Numbered from the stretch's first letter, positions 35,743 through 45,918 are shown. The stretch: DNA of 64,000 nucleotides from Bacteroides faecis MAJ27 (GCF_900106755.1 NZ_FNNN01000010.1:1-64000); one strand, 5' to 3'. Program-made: numbers and translations. The notes: generated by a model from the sequence alone, not told the origin.

Positions 35743-36737
35743 ACGTTAAAACCGAATAAGAGGATGAGGCAGACCACAGAAACAATGAAAAATACATTCG
35801 ATGTTTTGCTGTTGGTCAGCACGAAAAGGTGTCCGATCAGTATGCTGCTGCTTATCATAAGCAACGGCAGAAGGTTGCTGCATTGCGACGGCTGCAGCGC
35901 AATCAGTACGAAGAGGAAGAGCGTCAGGTCTATGAGAAATTGTAAATAGGCACGTGTACGTATCTTGTCTTCGAATCCGGCAACGACGCAATGGGCGGCG
36001 CTGACGATGAATAGCACAAACAGGTAACCGAGTGTTGCCAGTTCCCAAGACTGGAGTACCTGCAGGTTGAGTAAATCTCCAAAAGTAGCCAGTTCCCTGA
36101 ATGGGTGATAGAACAGCTCCATCTGATCGTAGAAGAAAGCATGTCCGAACAGCATCCAGTAGGGCATCGTCCATCCTATTAATGCGCCGCAGAAACTGCG
36201 GAACGTAAGCGACTGGAAACGGTATGCTTCAAACAGCCAGAGCACCGAAAAGAAGGTGAGCTGGGGAAAGAAAATGCTTCCTGCACCGATAAAGAGGAAG
36301 GAATAGAACAAATATCCTGCCGCCTGCGACTGTTGATAACTCTTGAACAGAAAATAGATGGAGAATAAAAAGGCAATGGCAGCCACGTCTCCTGCGTACA
36401 GCAGGTGCATTTCCGGGCAGACTGTGACCAGCAGAAAATAAATGGCCGTTTGTACGGAAGCCCGCATACGAATGATGCCGAACCGGTTGTTCAGCTCAAT
36501 CAGGAAATAGCCGGCAGCTGCGTAGATAAGAAAACTGACAAGGTGTTCTGCCCATGTGGGAAGCAACAGCGTGCGGGCGGACTGCCAGAGGACGGAACCG
36601 CCTTCTTTGCCCGCCGGCATGGTGAGTCCCGGCAATAGGACAGAGGTCAGCACCCAACAAAGGGTGCAGATGAAAATGGCAGCAGGGAGTGTCCACCGCC
36701 CTGCTGTGACCTGACCTTGTAGTCTCTTGTTTCTCAT
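35727..36737 (-). CDS. Uncharacterised multi-pass membrane protein
   Basis: A 336-residue protein with about nine hydrophobic helices and short charged loops; I do not recognise a motif. The start ATG shares one base with the purD stop (TAATG at 36735-36739), and its end overlaps the yqaA start, so it is translated as part of the purD cluster. It resembles the membrane proteins of unknown function (DUF6427-like) often found beside purD in Bacteroidota, but I cannot confirm that family from sequence alone. Confidence 0.75.
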   Translation of the reverse strand: MRNKRLQGQVTAGRWTLPAAIFICTLCWVLTSVLLPGLTMPAGKEGGSVLWQSARTLLLPTWAEHLVSFLIYAAAGYFLIELNNRFGIIRMRASVQTAIYFLLVTVCPEMHLLYAGDVAAIAFLFSIYFLFKSYQQSQAAGYLFYSFLFIGAGSIFFPQLTFFSVLWLFEAYRFQSLTFRSFCGALIGWTMPYWMLFGHAFFYDQMELFYHPFRELATFGDLLNLQVLQSWELATLGYLFVLFIVSAAHCVVAGFEDKIRTRAYLQFLIDLTLFLFVLIALQPSQCSNLLPLLMISSSILIGHLFVLTNSKTSNVFFIVSVVCLILLFGFNVWTLL

Positions 36738-38011
36738 TATAAGTCGAATCCGATATCGTGACGGAAATACTTCTTGTCAAAGTTGATCATGTCTGCCACT
36801 TTATAGCTCTGTGCCAGTGCTTCTTCCTTCGTGGCTCCGTAAGAGCAGACAGCGATCACGCGTCCTCCGTTCGTTACGATTTGTCCGTCCTTCATGGCTG
36901 TTCCGGCATGGAAGATGATGCTTTCGGTAGCGGCAGCCTGTTCCAGACCGCTGATAGGGAAGCCTTTTTCGTATGCTTCGGGGTAACCGCCGCTCACGAG
37001 GATAACACAGCCTGCCGAACGCGGGTCTATCACCAGCGTCTTTTCGTCGAGGTTGCCTGCGGCTGTGCCTTCCAGCAATTCCACAAAGTCGCTTTGGATG
37101 CGGAGCATGACGCTTTCTGTCTCCGGATCGCCCATGCGGACGTTATATTCGATTACCATCGGTTCGCCTTTCACTCGGATCAGTCCGAGGAAGATGAAGC
37201 CTTTGTAGACGATGTTTTCTTCTTTCAGCCCGTTGATGGTCGGTTCGATGATGCGGGTGCGTACTTTCTCCATGTATTCTTCGTCGGCAAACGGAACCGG
37301 AGTCACACTGCCCATACCGCCTGTGTTGAGCCCTTTGTCTCCTTCGCCGATGCGCTTGTAGTCTTTCGCTACGGGGAGTACTTTGTAGTGTTCGCCGTCG
37401 GTAAGCACGAATACGGAACATTCGATGCCGCTCAGAAACTCTTCAATAACGACTGTTGCCGATGCGGAGCCGAACATGCCGCCAAGCATTTCCTTCAGTT
37501 CTTTCTTGGCTTCGTCCAGTGTAGGGAGAATCAGAACGCCTTTTCCGGCACAGAGTCCGTCTGCTTTCAGTACGTAAGGAGCTTCCAGCGTTTCGAGGAA
37601 AGCCAGCCCTTCTTCAAGGTTTTCGGCTGTGATACTTTTATATCGGGCTGTCGGGATTTGGTGACGCATCATGAAGCCTTTGGCAAACTCCTTGCTGCCC
37701 TCCAGCTGTGCTCCGTTGGCGGACGGACCGATAACGGCAATATGCTTCAGTTCGGGACGATTCTGGAAATAGTCGTAGATGCCTTCTACCAATGGATCTT
37801 CGGGACCTACTACCACCATTTCGATGTTCTCTTTCAGAGCGAAAGCGCTGATCGCTTCAAAGTCGGTAGCTTTGATGTTGACATTCTCGCCTACGGCGGT
37901 TGTTCCGGCGTTTCCCGGAGCGATGTACAGCTTTTCAACTTTCGGACTTTGGGCAATTTTCCATGCCAGTGCATGTTCGCGGCCACCCGAGCCTAGTAAT
38001 AATATTTTCAT
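36737..38011 (-). CDS. purD: Phosphoribosylamine-glycine ligase PurD
   Basis: A 424-residue ATP-grasp enzyme joining phosphoribosylamine and glycine to GAR, the second step of purine synthesis. [14 protein letters not shown] opens the protein as expected; the ATP-grasp domain contains [11 protein letters not shown], and the [10 protein letters not shown] and [12 protein letters not shown] segments are the nucleotide and metal site. Length is normal. It is cytosolic and heads a tightly packed set of genes (membrane protein, yqaA, mnmD, zinc ABC). Confidence 0.97.
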   Translation of the reverse strand: MKILLLGSGGREHALAWKIAQSPKVEKLYIAPGNAGTTAVGENVNIKATDFEAISAFALKENIEMVVVGPEDPLVEGIYDYFQNRPELKHIAVIGPSANGAQLEGSKEFAKGFMMRHQIPTARYKSITAENLEEGLAFLETLEAPYVLKADGLCAGKGVLILPTLDEAKKELKEMLGGMFGSASATVVIEEFLSGIECSVFVLTDGEHYKVLPVAKDYKRIGEGDKGLNTGGMGSVTPVPFADEEYMEKVRTRIIEPTINGLKEENIVYKGFIFLGLIRVKGEPMVIEYNVRMGDPETESVMLRIQSDFVELLEGTAAGNLDEKTLVIDPRSAGCVILVSGGYPEAYEKGFPISGLEQAAATESIIFHAGTAMKDGQIVTNGGRVIAVCSYGATKEEALAQSYKVADMINFDKKYFRHDIGFDL

Positions 38012-38077
38012 AATGAGTATTGGGTTATGAGTTTTTAGTTATGGGCTTTTCGGTATGGTACTGTGAGCTGTCGGTCT

Positions 38078-40276
38078 TTATAGGTTCTGCTCAAAGTACC
38101 GGGTGATTTTCTCGTGCAGATGTACGCGGTCGCGGCCTGATACGTTGTGCTTGTGGCACGGGTAAATAAACAGGTCGGGATAAGTGCGGGCGTCTACACA
38201 GGCTTTCATAAACGAAAGTGTGTGTTGCGGTACGCAGGTGTCGTCGTGGTCGTCATGGATAATGAGCAGATGACCTTTTAACTGTCCGGCAAGGTTCTTC
38301 AGGTCACATTCTTTGTAGCCTTCCGGGTTGCTTTCCGGAGTATCCATGTAGCGTTCGCCGTACATCACTTCGTAGTATCCCCAGTCGATGACAGGTCCGC
38401 CGGCCACGCCTACCTTGAATATTTCCGGGTAGCGGAGCAGCAGGGCAGTGGTCATGTGACCTCCGAAACTCCATCCGTGCACGCCGATGCGGTTTCCGTC
38501 TATGTAGGGGAGAGATTTCAGAAATTCAATTCCCTTCACCTGGTCTTTGCCTTCTTCAATGCCGAGCCGGCGGAAGGTGGCGTTTTCAAATTCCAGTCCC
38601 CGGTTGGCACTGCCCCGGTTGTCGAGGGTGAACATGATATAGCCTTTGTTGGCCATGTAGATGTCCCATCCGCGGGAACCGTTCAGCCAGCCGCCGGTGA
38701 CGAGTTGCGCGTGTGGCCCGCCGTATACGTAGACGATGACCGGATACTTCTTGTTCGGGTCGAAGTCTGAGGGTTTGGTGAGGCGGTAATATAGGTCGGT
38801 GGTTCCGTCTGCAGCTTTAATGGTGCCGGTTTCGATGGTGGGCATCTGATACCCCTCATACGGGTTTGGGGCGGTCAGCAGGTTGACTGTTTTCAGACTT
38901 TTGGTATCCACGATGTCAATGCAGCGCGGAAGGGTAGGAGTCGAATAACGGTCGATGAGATAGGTTCCCGATGCGCTGAGCGTTCCGTTGTGTTCTCCTT
39001 CGGTGGTAGAACGGAAACTGAACGGGAGACTTCGTTTTCCTGTGTTTACATTCACCGCAAAGTTATTGCAGCCTTTGCCGTCTACTGCCTGGAAGATGAC
39101 TTCCTTCCGCTTTGCGTTGAAGCCCAGAATGTCGCCTACCAGCCATTTACCTTCGGTCAGTTGTTTCACCGGGATGTATTCGATATGCTTGCCGCCTGCG
39201 GCTTCGCTTTTCCAGTCGCCTTTGAGGCTGGTGGTGATGTCGCATAGGTATAGGTGATTGTATCCGTCGCGCTGGCTTTGGTAGATGAATTTACTGTTAT
39301 CCCACGGTAAGAATACGATGGGGTGCTGAGGCTCTACATATTTAGGGTGCGTTTCTTCCAGCAGTTTGCCCGTCAGTTTGCCTGTCGTTGCATCATATTG
39401 GCAAAGTACGGCGTGGTTCTGGTCGCGGTTCAGCTCGATAAGGTAGAGGTTTTTTTCGTCCGGCGACCAGCTGATATTGGTGAAATAACGGTCGGTCGGA
39501 TCGCCTGCATCCAGATAGATCGTCTTTCCGGTAGCAGGGTTGTAGATGCCTACTTTTACTTGGTGGCTGGTCATTCCCGCCATTGGATAACGGATGTTGT
39601 TCACTTCTCCTACGCGTGCGGTGATGTCTACAAGCGGATATTGCGTGACCATGCTTTCGTCCATGCGGTAGAAAGCGAGCAAGTTTCCTTTCGGGCTCCA
39701 GAAAGTGCCTTTGTTGATGCCGAACTCATTGCGGTGTACGGACTGACCGCAGACAATGCCTTCGGGCTCGTTAGTGATGGCCTGTTCGTTCACATACAGG
39801 TTATTGTTTACTGTGTAGGCTACGTTTCCGTTGGCTGCGCAATAGTCCTCGTTAGCTGCTTTCTCCTTCAGTTTCAGTGTGCTGACAATCCGGTTGTTCT
39901 TGAAATCGTATACGATGAACTTGCCGGATACTTTCAGTAGCATTTGCGGCTTGTCTGCCCATGGGTAAAGAATAGAATACGGGGTCGACAGTTTCCCTGC
40001 TTTATGGTCTGCAAGTACTTTGTTGATTTGTTCAAGGGTAGTGAGTACCGCCTCTTTCCCCGTTTGGGGCTGGACGGTGTAGATGGTGTCGGTACTTGGT
40101 TTGATACACACATCTCCCCACCATTGCAGGCCGTACAGGTTTTCTGCATAGCGGTAGGTTTCGCCACCCGGAATCAAATCTTCCAGTGTCAGCTTTTTAG
40201 TTTCCTGTGCCATAACATTGATTACGATTGGTAGTGCCAGCAATATCAAGATGGCTCTTTTTCCAATTTTACTCAT
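38078..40276 (-). CDS. Dipeptidyl peptidase IV family serine peptidase (S9)
   Basis: A 732-residue secreted or periplasmic peptidase: signal peptide ending near NVMAQ, an N-terminal eight-bladed propeller domain (about residues 60-470) and a C-terminal alpha/beta hydrolase. The catalytic triad can be seen as Ser in HGWSFGGHM (about residue 602), Asp in HDDHDDTCVP (about 678) and His in PCHKHNVSG (about 709). DRYFTNISWSPDEK is a typical DPP IV propeller element. Family members cut X-Pro dipeptides from peptides or gut proteins and hormones. It lies 66 bp before purD. Confidence 0.9.
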   Translation of the reverse strand: MSKIGKRAILILLALPIVINVMAQETKKLTLEDLIPGGETYRYAENLYGLQWWGDVCIKPSTDTIYTVQPQTGKEAVLTTLEQINKVLADHKAGKLSTPYSILYPWADKPQMLLKVSGKFIVYDFKNNRIVSTLKLKEKAANEDYCAANGNVAYTVNNNLYVNEQAITNEPEGIVCGQSVHRNEFGINKGTFWSPKGNLLAFYRMDESMVTQYPLVDITARVGEVNNIRYPMAGMTSHQVKVGIYNPATGKTIYLDAGDPTDRYFTNISWSPDEKNLYLIELNRDQNHAVLCQYDATTGKLTGKLLEETHPKYVEPQHPIVFLPWDNSKFIYQSQRDGYNHLYLCDITTSLKGDWKSEAAGGKHIEYIPVKQLTEGKWLVGDILGFNAKRKEVIFQAVDGKGCNNFAVNVNTGKRSLPFSFRSTTEGEHNGTLSASGTYLIDRYSTPTLPRCIDIVDTKSLKTVNLLTAPNPYEGYQMPTIETGTIKAADGTTDLYYRLTKPSDFDPNKKYPVIVYVYGGPHAQLVTGGWLNGSRGWDIYMANKGYIMFTLDNRGSANRGLEFENATFRRLGIEEGKDQVKGIEFLKSLPYIDGNRIGVHGWSFGGHMTTALLLRYPEIFKVGVAGGPVIDWGYYEVMYGERYMDTPESNPEGYKECDLKNLAGQLKGHLLIIHDDHDDTCVPQHTLSFMKACVDARTYPDLFIYPCHKHNVSGRDRVHLHEKITRYFEQNL

Positions 40277-40441
40277 TGCTTTTTACTTTATTTGTTTTTA
40301 AATCCTTCTATTTTTACCCTGTCCAAGGAGGTTGTCTTTACTTGAATGGCAGACCTTTTCCTGTCGGATGATAGGTCTTTTCCAAATATTGATAAGGTCG
40401 CATTTTGCGACCTTATATTGATAGTCAATGAAGGAATGAAA

Positions 40442-41959
40442 TTACTCTTCTTCCTTCTTCGGAATTCTGGGCTCCCGATTTCCTCTGAACTCTCTCGGAG
40501 CTCTCGAATCTCTTTCTCCCCGGAACTCGCCTCTCGGCTTTCTGTCCCTGTCATCCCGTGTAAAGCTTCCTTCTTCTCGTTTCGGTTTGAAGTCACCCTC
40601 CCGACGTGGTTTGTACTCTCCTTCGCGGCGTGGTTTATATTCACCTTCTCTGCGTGGCTTGAATTCCCCTTCGCGACGCGGTTTGAACTCACCTTCCCGT
40701 CTGGGTCTGAATTCTCCTTCCCCACGTGGCTTGAATTCTTTTCTTTCCCGGGGTTTCGAAGCATCATAGCCTCCTTCTGTCTCTTTTTTCTCTTCTCCTT
40801 CTCCCTCCTGACTCTTGAACTCTTTATATTTTCCGTCGAAAATCTCATATTTGCGGAACTCGCATTCCAGTGCACCATTGAATAACGGTACTTTCTGACT
40901 TGCTTTCAGGCCAATCTGATCGAAACATTCTTCGCGGTAAGAGAGTACCCAGGCTTCGTTTCCTACAAACGCATGCTTCAGACGCTCACCAATCATCTGG
41001 TACAATCCGAGCAAGTCATTGGTGGAGATACGTTCACCATAAGGGGGATTCATGACGATAATGGACTTTTCCTGCGGTTGCTCAAACTGCTGGAACGGTT
41101 GCAGTTTCAGTGTCACATCCTTGGATACGCCTGCCGCTTTTATATTATGTGTTGCTATTTCATTCGCTTTCGGACTGTTGTCATATCCATAAATCTTATG
41201 CGTAAACTCGCGCTCCTGGCTATCATCATTGTAAATCTCGTCGAACATTTCCGAATCGAAATCCACCCATTTCTCAAATGCGAATCCTTTGCGGAATACT
41301 CCCGGAGCGATGTTTCTTGCTATCAGTGCTGCTTCCACAGGAATCGTTCCCGAACCGCACATCGGGTCAATCAGGTCACATTCGCCGCGCCATCCTGTCA
41401 TCAGAACCATACCAGCAGCCAATACTTCGTTCAGCGGAGCTTCTACCTGTTCCTGACGGTATCCGCGACGATGAAGCGATTCTCCGGAAGAGTCCAGCGA
41501 CAACGTACAAGTGGTATGTGCAATGTGAATATTGAGCAGTACATCTGGATTATTGATGCGTACCGACGGACGTTTGCCTGTCTTTTCGCGGAAATAATCC
41601 ACAATAGCATCCTTCACCTTATACGATACAAACTTGGAATGACGGAATTCCTCGCTGAATACAACTGCATCTATCGCAAACGTCTTGTTTACATCAAGAT
41701 ACTCTTCCCATGGAATAGCCTGTATCTGGTTGTAAACTTCATCAGCATCCTTTGCCGTAAAATTCTTGATCGGTTTTAGAATGCGGATAGCAGTACGGAG
41801 GCAGAAATTTGCCTTGTACATCATACGCTTGTCTCCTGTAAATGAAACCATGCGGCGTCCTATCTGGATATCGTTGGCTCCCAGTGTTGTAAGTTCTTCA
41901 GCAAGGATCTCTTCCAGTCCCTGGAAGGTCTTGGCTATCATCTCGAATTGTTCGCTCAT
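40442..41959 (-). CDS. THUMP-domain 23S rRNA methyltransferase (RlmL-like) with a repetitive basic tail
   Basis: A 505-residue protein. Residues about 1-165 form the ferredoxin-like/THUMP RNA-binding region. The SAM methyltransferase domain has LIDPMCGSGTIPVEAA and the catalytic VMNPPYGER motif (N-P-P-Y), typical of guanine N2 methyltransferases such as the RlmL half of RlmKL. After residue about 385 the sequence becomes a low-complexity tail with seven octapeptide units of the KPRREGEF type, then RGE/RD-rich sequence. Comparable basic tails are known on RNA-binding proteins and would raise RNA affinity. The tail length is probably strain-variable because it is encoded by a 24-bp minisatellite. 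Confidence 0.9.
   Translation of the reverse strand: MSEQFEMIAKTFQGLEEILAEELTTLGANDIQIGRRMVSFTGDKRMMYKANFCLRTAIRILKPIKNFTAKDADEVYNQIQAIPWEEYLDVNKTFAIDAVVFSEEFRHSKFVSYKVKDAIVDYFREKTGKRPSVRINNPDVLLNIHIAHTTCTLSLDSSGESLHRRGYRQEQVEAPLNEVLAAGMVLMTGWRGECDLIDPMCGSGTIPVEAALIARNIAPGVFRKGFAFEKWVDFDSEMFDEIYNDDSQEREFTHKIYGYDNSPKANEIATHNIKAAGVSKDVTLKLQPFQQFEQPQEKSIIVMNPPYGERISTNDLLGLYQMIGERLKHAFVGNEAWVLSYREECFDQIGLKASQKVPLFNGALECEFRKYEIFDGKYKEFKSQEGEGEEKKETEGGYDASKPRERKEFKPRGEGEFRPRREGEFKPRREGEFKPRREGEYKPRREGEYKPRREGDFKPKREEGSFTRDDRDRKPRGEFRGERDSRAPREFRGNREPRIPKKEEE
40569..40740 (-). repeat. 24-bp minisatellite in the rRNA methyltransferase tail
   Basis: About seven tandem 24-bp units encode KPRREGEF/Y/DF-type octapeptides. 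Units differ mainly at third codon positions, so the amino acid repeat is under selection while the DNA drifts. Confidence 0.85.
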
Positions 41960-41975
41960 ATATAGTTAATTGATT

Positions 41976-42878
41976 TTATTTCTTTGCTTTTGTTTGTACT
42001 ATTTTCGCTCCGGCGGGGATGTTCTCTGTTACCCAGATATTACCTCCTACGGTGGCGTCTCTTCCGATAGTAATTCTTCCTAAGATAGTAGCATTGGAGT
42101 AGACAATGACATTGTCCTCCAGAATCGGGTGGCGGGGAATGCCCTTGATCGGTTTTCCGTCGGCATCCAGCGGGAAGCTTTTCGCTCCCAGGGTGACACC
42201 CTGATATAATTTGACATTATTTCCGATGATGCTTGTTGCACCGATCACGACACCCGTTCCGTGGTCTATGGTAAAGTGACTGCCTATTTTCGCTCCCGGA
42301 TGAATGTCGATTCCCGTTTCGCTATGTGCCATTTCCGTAATCATGCGCGGAATTAGGGGAACACCCAGTTCCAGCAGTTCGTGTGCAATACGATAATTGC
42401 TGATCGCTTTGATAGCGGGATAACAGAAAATAACTTCACCGTAGCTCTTGGCAGCAGGGTCGCCGTTGTAGGCGGCTTCTACATCCGTTGCCAGTATTCT
42501 TCTCATAGCGGGTAGTTTACTGATAAACTTCGCGGCTAGTCGGGCAGCTTCTTCTCTTCTCGACTCCGAGCAGACGTTGCATTTTCCTTCTGTCGTTCCG
42601 AAACATAATCCGGCAAGGATTTGCTCTGTGAGCAAGTCAAATAACTTTTCGATATTTACACCGATGTGATAATTGATTGTCCGGCTGTTGATGGTGGAAT
42701 TTCCGTAGTATCCGGGGAAGAGAATGGCACGTGAAAGCTCGATAATTTCATACAAAACTTTAGCAGAGGGCAATGGTTCGCCATCTTTATGTTGATGAAA
42801 CAGCCCTTTGTAAGATTCGCTTTCCGATAGCTCATCGACTGCCTGTGTCAGAATGTGGGTAAAGTTCAATGGACTCAT
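41976..42878 (-). CDS. cysE: Serine O-acetyltransferase
   Basis: A 300-residue enzyme that acetylates serine with acetyl-CoA as the first step of cysteine synthesis. A helical N-terminal domain is followed by a left-handed beta-helix; GIDIHPGAKIG, HFTIDHGTGVVIG (catalytic histidine) and the GVTLGAKSFP loop are typical of SAT. It is longer than E. coli CysE at the N-terminus but shares its catalytic block, and resembles the EpsC/SatA form. It lies 16 bp before the rRNA methyltransferase gene. A TACCTTTG promoter element is at 42908-42915. Confidence 0.92.
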   Translation of the reverse strand: MSPLNFTHILTQAVDELSESESYKGLFHQHKDGEPLPSAKVLYEIIELSRAILFPGYYGNSTINSRTINYHIGVNIEKLFDLLTEQILAGLCFGTTEGKCNVCSESRREEAARLAAKFISKLPAMRRILATDVEAAYNGDPAAKSYGEVIFCYPAIKAISNYRIAHELLELGVPLIPRMITEMAHSETGIDIHPGAKIGSHFTIDHGTGVVIGATSIIGNNVKLYQGVTLGAKSFPLDADGKPIKGIPRHPILEDNVIVYSNATILGRITIGRDATVGGNIWVTENIPAGAKIVQTKAKK

Positions 42879-42907
42879 TAGGTCAGTTACTCATGTTTAT
42901 ATGGGCG

Positions 42908-42915
42908 CAAAGGTA
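42908..42915 (-). promoter_or_regulatory. -7 element of cysE
   Basis: Minus strand TACCTTTG, 30 bp from the cysE start. No convincing -33 TTTG. Confidence 0.45.
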
Positions 42916-42936
42916 TTAAAAAAATAATAAATTTCG

Positions 42937-42966
42937 TTGAGATTCAATATAATTAATGTATTTTTG
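42937..42966 (+). promoter_or_regulatory. Promoter of the histidine kinase/response regulator pair
   Basis: TTG at 42937-42939 and TATTTTTG at 42959-42966 with a 19-bp spacer fit the Bacteroides consensus. The kinase start is 52 bp downstream. Confidence 0.6.
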
Positions 42967-43018
42967 TGGCATTCAAAATTAGACACGGACGAGGGGACGA
43001 AATAAAGCGAAATCTGCT

Positions 43019-45034
43019 ATGAAGCTATTTGGGTTGATAGGGTTGGTGATATGGTTGAGCTGCAGTTGTGTGGATAAGCATCGCAGTCACTCTTTGTGTG
43101 AGCAATCATTTATTGATTCTTTGGAAGTCCGTGCACAGGATTCTCTGTTCTCTAACTTGCCTTATTCGCGTTCTTTATTGCGTAATGCACTCCATCAGAC
43201 GCAGGATTCGATGACATATTACCGCTTGATGGCATTGTATGGAAAGACTTTTTTCGTATCGTCTGATTTTGATTCTATCCTCTATTATAACCGCCCTGTG
43301 AAAGAGTATGACAAGCGTGCAACTGCCTGCCCGCGCTGGAATGATGTGCTTTCGGATGTATATAACATCGAGGGAAATGTCTGGATGCAACTCAGTCAGC
43401 CCGATTCGGCAGTTGCCTATTATGAGAAATCCTACGCTTATCGTCTGAAAGGAGACAAGGCGCATCTTCTATCGGATATTTGTATGAATCTGGCTGATGC
43501 TCATCTGCATCGTGGGGAACTGGCACATACCGCTTCTTATTATCGGAAGGCATTGTTTATCTGCGACTCCCTGCATCTGTCGGAACATGCCAAGTTTCCG
43601 GTTTATTGCGGATTAGGACAGACTTACATGGATTTGCGCGACTTTGATTTGTCAAATCATTATTACGAGCTGGCAGGGCAGTTTTTTGATGAAATGACTG
43701 TCAGTGAGAAGTGGGTGTATCTCAATAATCGGGGAAATCATTACTATTACAAGAAAGATTATCAGGAAGCACTGGTTTATATGCGGCAGGCGGCTGATAT
43801 GATAGCGAATTATCCGCAAATGGTATTTGAAAGTAATCTCTCGAAAGTCAATCTGGGCGATCTTTATCTGCTGACTAACCGTTTGGATTCTGCTGAAAAC
43901 AATCTGAATGAAGGTTATCGTTATTTTTCGGAGATAAAGAATAACTCCGCCATGCACTATATTGAGACACTGATGATTGAGCTTTCCTTGAAAAAAGGAA
44001 ATATCGCACGTGCCAGGGAGATGATTGCACGGACTGCTTCTACCGGCCATGTGGATGCCAATATGCTCACTATACGCAACCAATATCTGCAGCATTATTA
44101 TGAAAAGGCCGGCGACTACCGCAATGCATATAAATATCTGAAGCGTGATTACCAACTGAATGACTCTATCCGTAGCGAGCGGATTCGTACTCGTGTGGCC
44201 GAACTGGATATGCGTTACCGTCAGGATACGATCGTATTGCGCAAAGAAATGCAGATTCAACGGCAGGCTGGTGAGGTACGGGTTTTGAGGCTGAGCATGT
44301 ATATCTGGGTGCTTGTCTGCCTGTTGCTCGCAGCCGGAACGGTAGTGATCATCTGGTATATGAGGAAAAAGAGAGAGTTTCTCCGCGAACGTTTCTTTCA
44401 GCAGATCAATCGTGTCCGTATGGAGAACTTGCGGAGCCGGATTTCTCCTCATTTCACTTTCAATGTGCTGGGACGGGAGATTAATCAGTTCAATGGGTCG
44501 GAGGAAGTGAAGAATAATTTGATGGAACTGGTCAAATATCTCCGTCGGAGCCTTGAACTGACTGAAAAGTTAAGCGTATCTTTGCAGGACGAACTGGATT
44601 TCGTGCAGTCGTATATCAGCCTCGAAAGCGGTCGTATCGGCGAAGGCTTTACAGCGTCGGTGATAGTAGAGGAGGGACTGGATGCAAAACGTATCATGAT
44701 TCCTTCCATGATTGTTCAGATTCCGGTAGAGAATGCGATTAAGCACGGACTGGCTGGAAAAGATGGAGAAAAGGAGTTGTCTGTCCGTGTTTCCCGTGAA
44801 GGAAAAGGAATCCGTATCTTGGTTTGTGACAATGGACGAGGGTATCTTCCGCAAGTTGTTTCTTCGACTAAAGGGACGGGAACCGGACTGAAAGTGCTCT
44901 ATCAAACGGTCCAGCTGCTTAATACAAAGAATAAAAACGAGAAAATGCGTTTTGACATAACCAACCGAAACGATGGTCAGACCGGTACACAAGTGTCTGT
45001 GTATATACCGTTTCATTTTTCTTATGAATTATGA
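43019..45034 (+). CDS. LytS-type sensor histidine kinase with periplasmic TPR domain
   Basis: A 671-residue membrane sensor. The N-terminus is a lipoprotein-like signal (LIWLSCSC region); residues about 50-410 are TPR helices (YEKSYAYRLKG, YRKALFICDSL, YLNNRGNHYYYKKDY). One membrane helix follows at about 424-446 and then a His_kinase domain: phosphoacceptor histidine in ISPHFTFNVL (about 478), N-box VENAIKHG, G1 box CDNGRG and the GTGTGLKVL lid. The stop overlaps the response regulator start by four bases. TPR sensors of this type in Bacteroidota respond to unknown envelope or nutritional signals. Confidence 0.9.
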   Translation: MKLFGLIGLVIWLSCSCVDKHRSHSLCEQSFIDSLEVRAQDSLFSNLPYSRSLLRNALHQTQDSMTYYRLMALYGKTFFVSSDFDSILYYNRPVKEYDKRATACPRWNDVLSDVYNIEGNVWMQLSQPDSAVAYYEKSYAYRLKGDKAHLLSDICMNLADAHLHRGELAHTASYYRKALFICDSLHLSEHAKFPVYCGLGQTYMDLRDFDLSNHYYELAGQFFDEMTVSEKWVYLNNRGNHYYYKKDYQEALVYMRQAADMIANYPQMVFESNLSKVNLGDLYLLTNRLDSAENNLNEGYRYFSEIKNNSAMHYIETLMIELSLKKGNIARAREMIARTASTGHVDANMLTIRNQYLQHYYEKAGDYRNAYKYLKRDYQLNDSIRSERIRTRVAELDMRYRQDTIVLRKEMQIQRQAGEVRVLRLSMYIWVLVCLLLAAGTVVIIWYMRKKREFLRERFFQQINRVRMENLRSRISPHFTFNVLGREINQFNGSEEVKNNLMELVKYLRRSLELTEKLSVSLQDELDFVQSYISLESGRIGEGFTASVIVEEGLDAKRIMIPSMIVQIPVENAIKHGLAGKDGEKELSVRVSREGKGIRILVCDNGRGYLPQVVSSTKGTGTGLKVLYQTVQLLNTKNKNEKMRFDITNRNDGQTGTQVSVYIPFHFSYEL

Positions 45035-45810
45035 TGAATGTAGAAGATAAATATAAAGTTGTTATTGTGGATGATGAGCGTACTGCGATTGATGCTTTGC
45101 GCAGGGAGCTGGGCGCTTATCAGGAGTTTGAAATAAAAGGAACAGCAAGCAATGGAGCAAAAGGGAAAAAGATGATAATGGAACTGCGTCCGGACCTGTT
45201 GTTCTTGGATGTGGAGCTTCCGGATGTGCTGGGGCTTAACCTGTTGAGTGAGATACGCGATGAAGTGCTGTGGGATATGAAAGTTGTTTTTTATACTTCA
45301 TATGATAAATATCTGCTTCAGGCTCTGCGTGAGTCCGCTTTTGATTTCTTGTTGAAACCTTTTGAGACGGAAGATCTGAAGATCGTTATAGAACGCTACC
45401 GGAAAGATGTCGCTTCGATACCGGTGGCTCCTTCGTCCTCTTTTGCTTCTTCTGTCAGTGCCCTGATGCCGCAACAGGGAATGTTTATGATCAGTACGGT
45501 GACCGGTTTCAAGCTTTTGCGGCTGGAAGAGATCGGGTATTTCGAATATCTGAAAGACAAGCGCCAGTGGCAGGTAGCTCTGTTCAATCAGACCCGGTTG
45601 AACTTGAAGCGAAATACAAAAGCCGAAGATATCATTGGTTACTCACAAGCTTTTATTCAGATTAGCCAGTCAGCTATTGTCAATGTTAATTATCTTGCAA
45701 TGATTGATGGGAAATGTTGCCAGCTCTATCCGCCTTTTCATGATAAAAGCGATCTGATAATCTCCCGAAGTTTTCTGAAAGGTCTGCAGGATCGGTTCTT
45801 TGTGCTATAA
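45031..45810 (+). CDS. LytTR-family response regulator
   Basis: A 259-residue transcription regulator. The receiver domain has the acidic pair in VIVDDER, the phosphoacceptor Asp60 in LLFLDVELPD and the conserved Lys in FLLKPFE. A Ser/Pro-rich linker (about residues 135-150) leads to a C-terminal LytTR DNA-binding domain (FKLLRLEEIGYFEYLKD, FIQISQSAIVNVNYL). It is translationally coupled to the kinase. Two consecutive ATGs allow either M1 or M2 as start. Confidence 0.92.
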   Translation: MMNVEDKYKVVIVDDERTAIDALRRELGAYQEFEIKGTASNGAKGKKMIMELRPDLLFLDVELPDVLGLNLLSEIRDEVLWDMKVVFYTSYDKYLLQALRESAFDFLLKPFETEDLKIVIERYRKDVASIPVAPSSSFASSVSALMPQQGMFMISTVTGFKLLRLEEIGYFEYLKDKRQWQVALFNQTRLNLKRNTKAEDIIGYSQAFIQISQSAIVNVNYLAMIDGKCCQLYPPFHDKSDLIISRSFLKGLQDRFFVL

Positions 45811-45839
45811 ATCTACACTTTTGCGAATATACGCGAAAA

Positions 45840-45875
45840 CGCCGTTTCTTCATCAGGAACGGCGCTTTCTTTTTG
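45840..45875 (+). terminator. Terminator of the two-component operon
   Basis: CGCCGTT (45840-45846) pairs with AACGGCG (45858-45864), followed by CTTTCTTTTT. It lies 30 bp after the response regulator stop. Confidence 0.85.
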
Positions 45876-45918
45876 TTAGAATATTAGAATGAGAGAGTAT
45901 ATTGTTAAAAAAATGCTG

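Noticed and set aside
36758..37996. A 412-codon plus-strand frame opposite purD
   Set aside because: PurD is complete and well conserved on the minus strand; the opposite frame has Cys/His/Phe-rich shadow composition and no motif.
40288..40885. Reading frames of 196 and 179 codons on both strands across the rRNA methyltransferase tail
   Set aside because: They mirror the 24-bp minisatellite in other frames, giving low-complexity K/R/S-rich or S/F-rich sequence with no family features. The methyltransferase frame is the real one.
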